Origin: Ceratothoa steindachneri
Taxonomy: Eukaryota; Arthropoda; Malacostraca; Isopoda; Cymothoidae
Reading direction: 5' to 3'
Length of the DNA stretch: 64,000 nt
Assembly: GCA_963969495.1 (NCBI GenBank)
Contig: OZ018329.1
Coordinates: 150,224,502-150,288,501 of the forward strand
Shown piece after piece: positions 13,001 to 25,000 of this stretch (its first letter is position 1; every line of letters begins with the position of its first letter). Position numbers and translations under genes: made by a program. The notes beneath the pieces are model-generated. The model searched no databases. It saw only the letters and a list, made by a program, of their open reading frames with translations, and was not told the DNA's origin.

Positions 13001-16000
13001 CCATTCATTAGTGTCCTTAAGAAGGAAATATATGATACTACACCCATACTAACTGAAACAACTGCAAGCTATCATACTTGGGGCGAAGGATTAATTTTTT
13101 TAAGGGTATATATGGGGTCCAAATTTGCTCTATATCCGTTTACACTTATTTCCTCTTTTACACACATTCATTCAAAATCATTTCCCCTTTCGATTATTCT
13201 TTCCTTTCCACCTTCCTCACATATTCTCATCCATCCACTAGCCAATTTTTACCTTACATAGCACAATCATGTGATTGGATAGTCCCATACTCACATCAAT
13301 TTCTCTTCCCCTCTCCTTTATCCAACCCATTAATATTTATACACATCCTTGTAATGAAAGAATGTATTTGCTACGCAAGTTTCAGCACAGAACCCTACCA
13401 CACCCCTTCTCAATGTGTACCAAACTTATCCAGTCACATTCATCCATTCATATCTTCTACTACAACCATCAATCGGTATCCATCCTCATCTTAACTTCTA
13501 TCATTACAGACTACATACAATACAAGCACAGTTTCACCCACATAATTCACAAACTCATATATTCATATGAAACCATTGCATCATGCCACTTCTAAAGCAC
13601 TGCCAAACCCTCCTTATTCCAACCACTCTGATCTATGCTTGATCACACTGTATTCAATCCATCGTACACAAACTCTTCATTCCTTTTCAAGTTCGTCTCA
13701 CTTGGAGCAGACACCTGAAACCTCCCTGTTTGAAACAGTGAATACCATTAACATTTTTTCAACATCACACATACACCCACTCTATTGCACACATTAATGT
13801 GAATTTACTGACTTGACTGGATGAGGCCCCTGACAGACGACCCCATCACTGGCAATGCTTGTTGCACTCCAAGGATAAAGCCTTTAAGGGCGTGGCTTCC
13901 CAGGGCAGGGCACCCTATCCGGGCTTGGCGGCCACTTAAGGGAAACGCTCGAGGACGGTTTGGGCATTATTCCTGCCTTCACATACAAGTAATTTTAAAA
14001 GTCAATAGCCCCTATAGTGTTCCCAGGTCTCCCATCCAAGTACAACAAGGCACAATGTTGCTTAACTTTGCTGAGTGGACAAGGGGTGTTTTCAGCATGG
14101 TATCAATGTTCTACTCACAAATGGCCCAAACTTGACCCACTCTAGAATGGTCAAGGACCGAATCCACTCAATTAGGAGAGCTATTAAAGTGAATTAGAAA
14201 ACTAAAACAATCTTATCGCTAGTGACAATAATTTACAAGGGAAATGGTATTTAAGGGAGTCGGGGGAGAGAGTAAGATATACAGAATAAGACTACCTTAG
14301 TAGGAGGTTGTTGAAATTGTTGTCAACCAAATCCAAAAAGTCATTGAGAACTTCCATAGGATTATTTTACACATTGGCAAACCTTACAATGCTGCCTATT
14401 TGAAGCATGGACCTTGACACATTTGCTATCTAGGTCATGCAGGTGTTATAGCATAGCAATATTTCCCCTCCTCTACCACAAGGGATATGGTGGCTAAAAC
14501 ACCTCTGGAATTAAATCCAACAATTCATCAAATTAAAAATTACTTTTCTGATGTTTTCATTAACGGGGTTAAAAACTCTTCGCTGATCCTCCCGAGGAAG
14601 CTGAGAATGCAAAGGAAGAATCAAATAGCCAGATGAACCTTAAAAGAAGAAAAAAATCAATCAAAACCTAGATAGAATGGGACCATGCCAATGTAACAAA
14701 AGGCACATATTGCCAATCATATACAAGCTGTTTAAATTAATTGAGGTACAAATGACACATCCATAATCAAATGATACATGTAATATTTATTTAGTGGTGC
14801 TTTCCAAACTGGGAGTCATGTGGTCACCATAGGAGGGTGTGTCGAGGGGGCACAAACAAATCACCACCATACATAACTTAATTTGAAATCTAATGTATGC
14901 CAACCTGGGTAGCTACAAGATTTTTGGCAAACGCGGCGGAAGTCCCCTGCATCTAAGTCAGCTGATAATGGAATGTACGCGGAAATAACAGAATACCTCC
15001 TATCCTGGTGCAGCTGAACAACTACTGTCTGAAAGGAGGTGTCTAAAGAGAAAGGAAGAACGGAGACATTATGCCGGGTGTAAATCGCGCATCCTCCCGC
15101 CCGGCACACATCCCGGGAGGGTGGGCAGGGGGCACGCGCCCAGCATGGTCTCCCTTAAAAAGATACCTAATGGGAAACGGGATGAGGCGAGCCTCCGCAG
15201 CTCCTCCCAGTTGGCCCGGAGTCCACGGCAATTCCATTGAAGGAATATGTCCTCCAGGCCTAGCTCGGAGGAGATGCGGGGTCTCTCTTCGAAGAGAAGA
15301 CCCTCACGGGAATGGCCGTACGCTTCTCGCAGGCAGAACTCAGGGCGCTGTTGGCCAGACAAAGAGCTGTCGCCTTAGAGGATTTATTGGGGGAGGTTGC
15401 GAGTCTTTTCCTCCCTTCGCCTCGAAACTTTAGGTGAGCCGGGTCCCTCTTTTGAAGGACCCACCCAGCCCACCACTGAGTGTCGGCGAAGGAACCGAAG
15501 CTCCCCCTCCTTTCGGGGGGCAGATGTAGGAATGCTGGAAGATGGCCTCACGACCAACTTCAGGGGTGTTGCGTCATGAGAGCCTAGCGACTCGGTAGAG
15601 ACGCGCGGCCGTTTCGCCTTACGGGAAACGGTCACGCTGGGAGAAGGGAGAGGGCTGTTTTAGCTGGGGCTGGGTGTCAACCCTTTGTGCCGCCAGCTTT
15701 ACCAGGGTAGCGCCCCGGGTGGGTAGAACCCTCAGAAAGGTTCCGAATGGGCGCGGGAATAACCGTGTTCGTAGGAGAGCGGAGGGTGTATTTCTTAATA
15801 TTAAGGCATAGGATGTACCAGGCAGCCCCGGGCGCGCCAGGACCAAGTCCTTAGCTTCGCGAAATGAGAGAAGATCCTGGGCCTGAACGGCCATGATTTC
15901 CTTCTCAAAGAGATACGCACCACATTGCTTCGAATAAGCGGGGTGCGGTTCTCCGCAATTGACACACTTAGTCACACACAATTTGGACCCATCATGTGCG

Positions 16001-19000
16001 GCCTTGGAGCAACTTACACCGACTTTGGGTAACCCCGACTTTGCACGTCTATACGAGCGATTAACATGGTCGAAGTGGTGACAGCAGTGGCACGAATGCC
16101 TTCACACGGTAGCATGGAATGATGATATTAGAAATGCTAAAAGTGAACGAAAAAAGCGTAATAAGAGATGCAGAAGACTGAGAAAGAAGAGGCATGAAAG
16201 TGAAGCAGCCGAGGAATACCAAAAGGCATGGGCAGAGTATGTGAAACAACAGCGACAAACCAAGCGAAAGATTATGAATGCAAAAGTGAAGTGAGAGAGA
16301 AATGTGATTCAGGCAATGAAAGAGAAAGGATTGCAGGGGGATGGGGAGGGGGGGGGGGCGTGAATGGTATAGGTTCAAGGGGTGAAAGTTTGAGTGAAAA
16401 GGAGAGGGTGGAAAGCTTGAGAGTGAATGGTGAATGTGTAACAGATAAGGAGAAAATGATTGATTATATAAGAGTTTTGGGAAACTATAGGTGGGGTAGG
16501 AGAGACGGCAGAGGTGAACAAAGGATGTGTGACACTGGAGAGTAAAGATGCAAGTGAGCTAAATGAAAGAATTAGGAGGGAGTAAGTTGAGAGATGTTTG
16601 AAAAAGCAGAATGGAAAGGCAGCTGGGCCGGATGAAATACCGTATGAAATGTATATGAATGGAGGCGAGGTGTGATTGACAGAATTATTTAACAAGGTGT
16701 GGGAAGAAGAAAGCGTACCGAGGAAATGGAATGAATGCAGAGTGACTCTGCTGCACAAGGGTGGGTGTAAAAGATAGAGTGAACTGAAGAATTATAGACC
16801 AATAACCTTGTTAAATACAGTAGGGAAAGTTTTCAGTGCAGTGTTGAATGAAAGACTGAGCAAATAGATTGAAAGGGTCAGGGTACTAGGTGAAGAGCAG
16901 AATGGTTTAGGGTTTGACAGAAGAGCAGAAGACATGTTCGTGGTGAATGAAATGATTGAAAGGAAGGTGAAAGATGGGAGTAAGCTGTATCTAGGTTTCC
17001 TAGATATAGAGAAGGCATATGATAGAGTAAACAGGGAGGTTTTGTGTAGAGTGTTGGAGAAGGTAGGACTTAGTCAGAAGATAGTTAACATTGTAAAGAG
17101 CATGTATGTAGATACTAGAGCAGAGTATGGACTAGGAGATATAGAACAGGATGGGTGAGGCGTTAGGCAAGGGTGTATCCTCTTCCCCACACTGTTTAGC
17201 AAGTACACTGAGGAGTTAGCTACTAGGGTAAGAAGGTTGAATGTGGGAGTAAGCGTTGGGAATGAAAAGATATGCCTGTTGATGTACGCAGATGATCTGA
17301 TTGTGATGAGTGAGACAGCAGAAGAGTAACAGATGTTGTAAATTAGTATGGCAGAGATTTTGGAGTTAGTTTTAGCAATGAGAAAAGCCAGGTGCTGACA
17401 GTAAATAGGTCGGAAAAAGACGGGTATAACACATGGAAAATTGGAGAAAATGTACTAAAGAAGACTGAAGAATATAAGTACTTAGGAGTGTGGATAAGCT
17501 CAAAAGGTAGTGAGAAAATGAAGAATGAGAAGATTAGTATGACTAACCAGTGGGTAGGTAGAATGGGCAGTGTAGCTAGGATTAGGGCTAGTAAGTATGA
17601 TGTAGTGAGAGAAGTAGGGAAGAGTGTGGCGGTGCCAAGTATTATGTATGGTATGAATGTAATAGTTTGGAAGGAGAAGGAAATAGACAAGCTAGAGACT
17701 GGGCAAAATAGGGTCGGAAGAATAAATAGACCTGAATGCACCTAAGTATGCAGCGATTGTGGGTGTGAGAGGTGATATGGGATGGAGTACTTTTAGAGAA
17801 AGGTGTATGGAAGTATCTTTGAGGTATAAGATTAGACTGGAATGAATGGAGGATACAAGATTGGCACGAAATGTTTATTTGTGGAATGAGAACAGTAGCA
17901 GTTGGAATAAGAGATGACAAATGTGTGTGGATTAGTAGCAAACTTTAGTTTGTATGAGTGGACAATGTTGAATGCGAATGGGGAGGGACGTAACTGGGAT
18001 GGGAGGAAGTGGAATGAAACAGTAGTGCAGGTCATCCTGAATGAAATGGGATGTGAAATGAATGAGGTAATAGAAAAGAGTGGAAGAGAATGTCTGCTTA
18101 TTCTGTTGGGACTCTGTGACCAGACAAATGGACGAATGATTGTAGCAGTGAAAGATTTCCTGGAGAGCGTATGGAAGGTCAGAATGTGTTTGTAGGCAGG
18201 TAACATTAGGACAATACTAACTGTTTCCCTGTCCTCACAGGTAGTCCCGACACAAAGGCCAGGGAGATTGCCGCTTGGTGGTCGCCCACCTGGGAATCAA
18301 GATCAGCGATACCAACCGGCACGCACCGACTCAGGGAGCTTGTCACAGTGGAACATGACGAAAGAGTGCAGGGGTGGGTCTCAAGGCCCCTTCCTGTTTT
18401 CTCATCGCACACTCGACCTTGACCATCCCATGGTCGGCCAGCTCTAAGGTGATGTCGTCTATGGAGTAGTCCACGAGTTCCCTCGCATAAACTACTACTT
18501 TCACTTATCTCATGGTAGAGTGCGGCGTCACACTCACCAGCGTACCATCAAGTGGCCGAAGGACACTAATCATGGCCACCTCGGAGGGATTCGACGCATT
18601 CGCCAAAAGGCTCCCGTCCGCGAAACGGGTCACCTTCGGCTCTCTACCAATCACACTAACTAAAGCTCTCCTCTGATGGATCATGTTGCCCTTAGCCAAC
18701 ATGCTGCGATCAGTGGAGCGAATAACAAGGAACCGTTTGAAGCCAGCGGGCTCGAAAACGCCAGGTAGTCTCTGAATGAGGGGCCCCGACGTAATTGAGG
18801 GTCCACTCTGCACACTTGTACTTTTGGTCTTTGTCAAGGACTCTGCACCCGGGGGAGCAGCAGGGCCGGACGTGCCTATTTTGGCTTGGTTGTTTACCGA
18901 AGTGGCAGCACACACATCCGTCCCCGCAGGCCCCGCGGATGGAGAGGAGCCCAGTCTTTTTTTTCTTTATATGAGAGGGCGGGGAATGAACCCTCTTCTC

Positions 19001-22000
19001 CCCTCCACTGGCAGGATTCCCAAGGTCAGATGGACCGGCCTCAACAAGATCCTTCTCCGAGATGTAGAAGGTCTTGGCTTTCACAGGGGCACCAGCTGGA
19101 GGAGATCCCTCTTCTCCTTGTAAATCCTTGGAGACCCAAACCGTTTGAGGACTCGGGTTCGGTGCTTGGCACTGAGCCCAGGTTCGTTCATCCCCATGGA
19201 AGGTCCTACAGTCAGGGGCCGGGTTGCCTCAGGGACCATGTCCATCTCAGGGTAAGGGGGCTGCATGTGGCCATCCCCTTCCAGGACATCATCACAGATG
19301 TCTTTAGTCGGGTAATAGAGGGGGACACGTACGGTGACCCCCTCTAAGCTCAAAATTCGAGCCCACAAGTCTTTGGAGGGAAGAGGCTGGCGGGCCCAGT
19401 CTTCTCTCCTTCCCCTACGGGGGTTGGCCCTATTGTGCCGGTGGGAGCAACCAATTATGGGCTGCCTGCCTTTCAAGGCAGTCCCCTTGGAAGGTAAAGG
19501 GGGGACTGCCGCTGGAAAGAGGGAGGCACATCTAGAGAAGGGGGTGAGAGGTATATCTCCACATCCGGAGGCAAAGGAGAGGAGTAAGCTTCCTGTTGGT
19601 TTAAAGAGTTTTGGAGGGTCCCCTGCGAGAGCACAGGCGGGGGAGGGGGACTTCCATTTTTTTTCAGCGGAGCTGCCCGAAGGCGGCTGCGTCAATGAAG
19701 GGAAAGTGTTTGAATTTTTAGATTCTCATCATCGGGCATGGGGACCCTATTAGCTATACGGGAAGCAAACGCTAATCACCCCCCGCACTAGCACGCTCTG
19801 CAAGGGGTGAACACAGGGGCCAGCAGAACCAGCTGCTGCCATTTAGGACTACACCTTTCGGCCCAGTGGCCAGACAGGTTGTAGGGAAAGTGAGGAAGTA
19901 GGGTAGAAATGCAGGATGTCTGAAAGAAGATGCAAGCTGGGCCGGACGGGGCGTTGAGTCGCGTCAGCACGGCGGCCAGGAAGACAAATGGCCGTGCCTC
20001 TTAAAGGGTCATGATAAGGGGGAGAGGCAAAATCCTTTAAGGATCAGAAACTTTAACTATTATTACTTATATGATTGATAAAAAGCACATTTTTATACTT
20101 CCATCAAAGGTCCAAATGTTCAATTCAACAATCAAAGATAAACTAAGTGCATTTATGAAAAAGTAGAAACGTGAATCACAAATTTACAAGACTTTTTAAA
20201 AAGAATTATTTCCAAACTTGAAATGCTTTATTGTTTTCCTCAGCTAACATGGAATTAACCCATTTTTATTATTAAATTTTCAAAAGTGCTCAAAAATAAT
20301 TTAAATTTTATTTTTAAAGACTTAAGATTGGGGTGAATTTGAATAGGCGGCAAAAAACATCTTGCATAAATATTATTAAACTTGATAAATTGAATCTATT
20401 TCTGACCAAGATTTTTTATTTTTTTTATTAGAGCTCATCTGGCGACTGCCTACATGGGCATTAGTCGCTGTATTAAAACTGGCCTAGTTCTAGGCTACTT
20501 TAAAATAAAATTAAACAAAGAAAAAAACACACCCTAAATGGGGGAAAGGAAAAAAACAAAAACAAAATGCAAAAAAAACAAAACAAAACAAAAAAAACAA
20601 ACCCTGCTTAAATAATAGGGAGAAGGCAGGCCTCCCCCCAAAAGTCAATAAGTCCACCAGTCGATGTGCGCGCACTCATCCCGAGTACAAGGGACAGGCG
20701 GTAGAGATCCCGAGTACAAGGGACAGGCGGTAGCGACCCCGCCCATCCCGGTACCGGGACAGGTGTCGTGCGCGAAGATCACCCAGACTGGGACATTCGA
20801 CAAGAATGTGCCGAACAGTCTGGGGGACGACGCAGTCGTTGCAATAGGGCGCAGGCAAGCGCTCCATCAAATATCGATGCGTCACACGAGTGTGCCCGAT
20901 TCGGAGACGACAGAAAGCAACCTGAAGCCGCCGCAGCATTGGGGGATAGGTCTATGGGAACAGTCGCGGCGCAATGGCACGCAACTTTAAGTTCCCTTCG
21001 AACGTCTCCCATCTTCTTTGCCAAGCAGTCCGAAGAGCTGCCCGTATTCCTGCCATGTAGTCAGTGTGAGGAAGAGCGAAACGCTGGTCCGGTCGCCGAG
21101 TCCTCGCGGACTCTTTGGCGCCCTTATCGGCGCGCTCATTCCCCGCAATTCCTACATGTCCAGGAACCCAGCAGAAGATAATCTCGACATCTGCCCGGCT
21201 CGCCAAAACCGTGGCGTCATGGATTTCGCGAACCAGGGGATGCGGAGATTCCAATGCCCCGAGAGCACTCAGGGCGCTTTGTGAGTCGCTATAGATCACA
21301 ATCCGGTCTCCGAACCGGGCACGTCGCGTAATCTCCCGTACCGAGTGGTGTATTGCCACCAGCTCGGCCGTGAAGACAGACGCAGCGCCTGGTAGAGCCC
21401 CGCTGACTTCAAACAGAGGGGATACGGCGTGGAAGCCGACCCCACCTTGTGACTTGGAGCCATCCGTATACACTGGCACGGTACCAGCGTGACACGATGT
21501 GTGCTCCAAAAAGGTCGAACGCAATACTTCCGGCGCAGTACAAGCTTTGGGAGCAGAGGCATGGCGACAAATAGCCAAATATGGTACCTTCCAGGGTGGC
21601 GTCCTGGGCAGAACCAGGGGCGCCACCGGCCCGAGAGCTATATCTACCTCTCGAAGGAGTTTCCTGGCCCTAAACCCAAAGGGCTTAGGGTATGACTGGC
21701 GTCTCTCGGCGGCATAGGCACCATCGAGATCAGCTGCGGATGCAGTGAGAGCTGTTGGCGACTGAGGGAGGCGCCGGGCTCGCGCGTACAGGCGAGTGAT
21801 GCACTGCACGCGGCGCAGAGCGAGTGGCATCTCCCCAGCATCGACCAACAGGCTCTCAATGGGGGAAGTGCGGAAGGCACCGGTCGCAAGGCTAAGGCCG
21901 GTGTGGTGGATCGACGCAAGGCGAAGGCCGGTGTGGTGGATCAAATCCACCTTCCGCAATAAACGCTCGGCTGGGGATGCATAAAACTCGCATCCCTAGT

Positions 22001-25000
22001 CGAGCTTCGAGCGAACAAAGGATCGATAAAAAAGTCAGGCGGTAGCCCTATCCGCGCCCCAAGCGCTGAACGTCACGGAACGGAGAATGTCCATGGCGCG
22101 GGTACAAGAGACCCTAAGGCTGCGAATATGAGCCTCCCAGGTGAGGCGTCGGTCGAATGCAAAACCAATAACACGGTACGACTGAACCACATCCAGGCGC
22201 ACCCCATTAAGAAACAAATCTGGGTCGGGGTGAAGCCGTGGATGGCGGCAGAAGTGCACCACCTTAGTCTTGGCCAAAGAAAACCGAAACCTGTGCGCTT
22301 CGGCATAGCGAGAGACGCGGTTCAATGTCTGTTGGAGTCGACGCTCCAGAGTTGGCATCTGGGCCGCGCCAAAAGAGATCGAAAGGTCGTCCACGTAGAG
22401 CGTAGCGAGAATATCTTCCGGCAGCACCGAGGTGATGCCGTTGATGCTCAGGGCAAAGAGTGTAACAGTGAGGACACTTCCCTGCGGGACACCCTCTTCC
22501 TGCTCCTTTGGGCCAGAGAGGGCTCCCCCCACCCGTACGCGGAATCGACGATCTCGCAAAAATTCTGACCAAGAGGAATGAATAAACTAGTTAAGACGCT
22601 GCTTTATCAAAAACTAAATAATGCAAAACCCACTCTTCATTTCATCTTACTTGTATAAAAGAGGATTCTCTGCACTTGCAGTTTTAAAACCAAAACATTG
22701 CACAACGAACTAGTAAGAAGGAACTACGAATGGCCTAGGCATTGTCGGAAAGCAGGTTGGGTAAAACTTAATCTAAAAGCAATCCACCCATCATTTATTT
22801 TTTAATTTTAAGAGCTCATCTGGCGACTGTCTACTTGGGCATTAGTCACCGTATTCAACGCTGCCTAATATTAGGCATCTTTAAAAAAAGATGGTAAAAA
22901 AAAACAACAACAATAAAAATAAAACAAAGAAAAAAGGCAATAAGCAGAAGTAAGCTCTGGCATCGGGGGGATGTCCGCCTCCCCCCTGCGCCAGTAACGT
23001 TCGACCTACTAAAATAACAAAAAACAACTAGTTAAATAAAGGGGAGAAGGCCGGTATCCCCCCCAAAAGTCTATAAGTCCACCAGTCAATGTGCACAAAG
23101 TCATCCCGAGTGCAAGGGACAGGCGGTAGCGACCCTGCCCAAGAACCCACCTATCAGATTAAATCTTTAAAATAGGGCTTAAGTTAAAATGTCTTCTTTG
23201 TGAGAACCCATCTGGTGACTGCCTACTAAGGCAGAAGTGGACTACCTACAGCACAGCCTACTAAGTTAGATTAAAAAATAGATAAATATAAAAAATATAA
23301 GAAAAAAAGACAAAACAAATGAAAATAGAAAAGAAAGCAAAAAGGAAACGATAAGGAAGCTCGTTCTGGGGCAGGAACACGTGACCTACAAAAAACAAAG
23401 TGGAGGAGGCCATCCCCTCCAAAAAGTCATATAGTCCACCAGTCTGTGAGAACGAACCAGTCCCTACTCCCTAGTACAATGGACAAGCGGTAGCAACCTC
23501 ACTCGTCCGAGTACTGGGACAGGTAATGTGCGCGAAGATCACCCAGACTGGGACATTCAACAAAAATGTGCCAAACAGTCTGGGAAACAACGCAGTCATC
23601 ACAATAAGGCGCAGGCGAGCGCTCCATCAAATAGCGGTGCGTCCCGCGAGTGTGTCCGATTCGGAGACGACAGAAAGCAACCTGAAGCCATCATGGCATT
23701 AAGGGGTAGGTCCAAGCCCCCCACCATTTTTTACCAACAAAAATATGCTACAATCATTAGAAATAGACGGTATCTCTAGTCTAGACACAGGAAATATTAC
23801 AATGGTCTCTTTTTTTACTAGACCTTACCCACTTGACTTCTTTTTCTGAGGTGTGCTAAAGGAGGAGATGTAGCCAATAAAAATTAAAGATACAACACAC
23901 CTGAGGGAATAGATCATAAATGAATGTACTGAAGTTGAAAGAAAAATGGAGTTAATGCATCAGGTTCATCGGGTAAATCTCACAAAACACATCAAACTTT
24001 GCATCACAAATAGTGGAAATCACATTATTTATTAATATTTCAATTCAATAAAATGTATTTCAAATTTTTTTTTAAGGAAAATATGCATTTTGCCTATGAG
24101 TTCAGTCTTTAGGGACACCTTGTATGTCTAAGGAAATAAAAAAATTTATATTTTAAGTTTTGGTAATTTTTTCATTTTAAAACTATCTGGAGTTCATTCA
24201 GGGGTTGCCATACATGTTAAGTTTTACCAAAGGTGGGTGGCCTACTTAAAAAGGTAGAAATCACTGACTATGTAAATCCAAAAGTATGGAGAATTGAAAG
24301 GAAATATGAATGGAAATGACAATAAACATCTCCAGAAGGTGCAAAAGAACCTGATGCATTAATGGGGCAAGAAAAAAAAATTAACAAAATACAGAACAGA
24401 ATGTATTATCAAAAAATAAATCTCAATGGCAAGAATCTCCACTGGGAAGTTATAAAATAGAAAAATTAGGTTAAGTAGCAAGGACTTGGGTATAGAAAAG
24501 AAATAATTATAAAGATTGTAGGAACAATGAAGAGGAATGCCTGTATGTGAGGCAGGAAGTAAATACATAGTCTTCCGGTGCGTATCGTAAAAGCTAACTA
24601 AACCAAGATAGTGGGCTTCCTGGTCATGGAACCTACGGATCCTGATTTTCGTTCCTGCATGCATAAAAGACAATGATGATGATTAGCCGATGAAGAAAGA
24701 GATGTGGGGCCATCTACCAATGCCTGAGGAAACATTGGCATTATGCCCAATCCTTGAAAAATACCCACCAAACTGGGGATGTTGTTGAAGATACTTCATC
24801 AGTTGGAAGATTACATTCCACCCAGGCAGGAAAATGAGGGCCGCACCAGGAACATTGAGGGTATTTATATGTTTCAAAATGGCTTCAATCACCTCGAAGC
24901 TCACATCACGCTCAGAGATAAGCTTCAACGAAGCGGCTGTAGAGGTACTGTAATCAGCAGAGTGAATCGCGTTCATATTGTCCTCCGGTTCCTCACCCGG

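Larger units (their letters stand above)
14880..20005 (-). mobile_element. I-like LINE, 5' half, with a nested LINE
   Basis: Minus-strand copy with the 5' end near 20005 (same 5' sequence as the copy ending at 38952), ORF1 (19695 to about 15620) and the endonuclease start (15290-14880). It lacks the rest of ORF2 and the tail. Losing the 3' end is unusual for a LINE insertion and points to a later deletion. ORF1 is split by an unrelated LINE at 16114-18307. 20006-20399 is AT-rich with nothing recognised. Confidence 0.85.
20412..22562 (-). mobile_element. I-like LINE, 5'-truncated copy with perfect 12-bp TSD
   Basis: Flanked by TTCTGACCAAGA at 20400-20411 and 22563-22574, a perfect 12-bp target-site duplication. 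The minus-strand element ends in A-rich sequence beside 20412 and is cut off at its 5' end inside the reverse transcriptase. Contains the 3' part of the RT, RNase H and the 3' UTR. A textbook target-primed integration and probably one of the younger copies here. Confidence 0.92.

Noticed and set aside
13078..13797. Overlapping plus-strand open frames of 76-138 residues
   Set aside because: The strand is almost without G, so stops are rare by composition; no domain or start context supports a gene.
20690..22560. Several plus-strand open frames opposite the LINE RT and RNase H
   Set aside because: Antisense shadows of a GC-rich coding region; no domain, and the minus strand explains the sequence.
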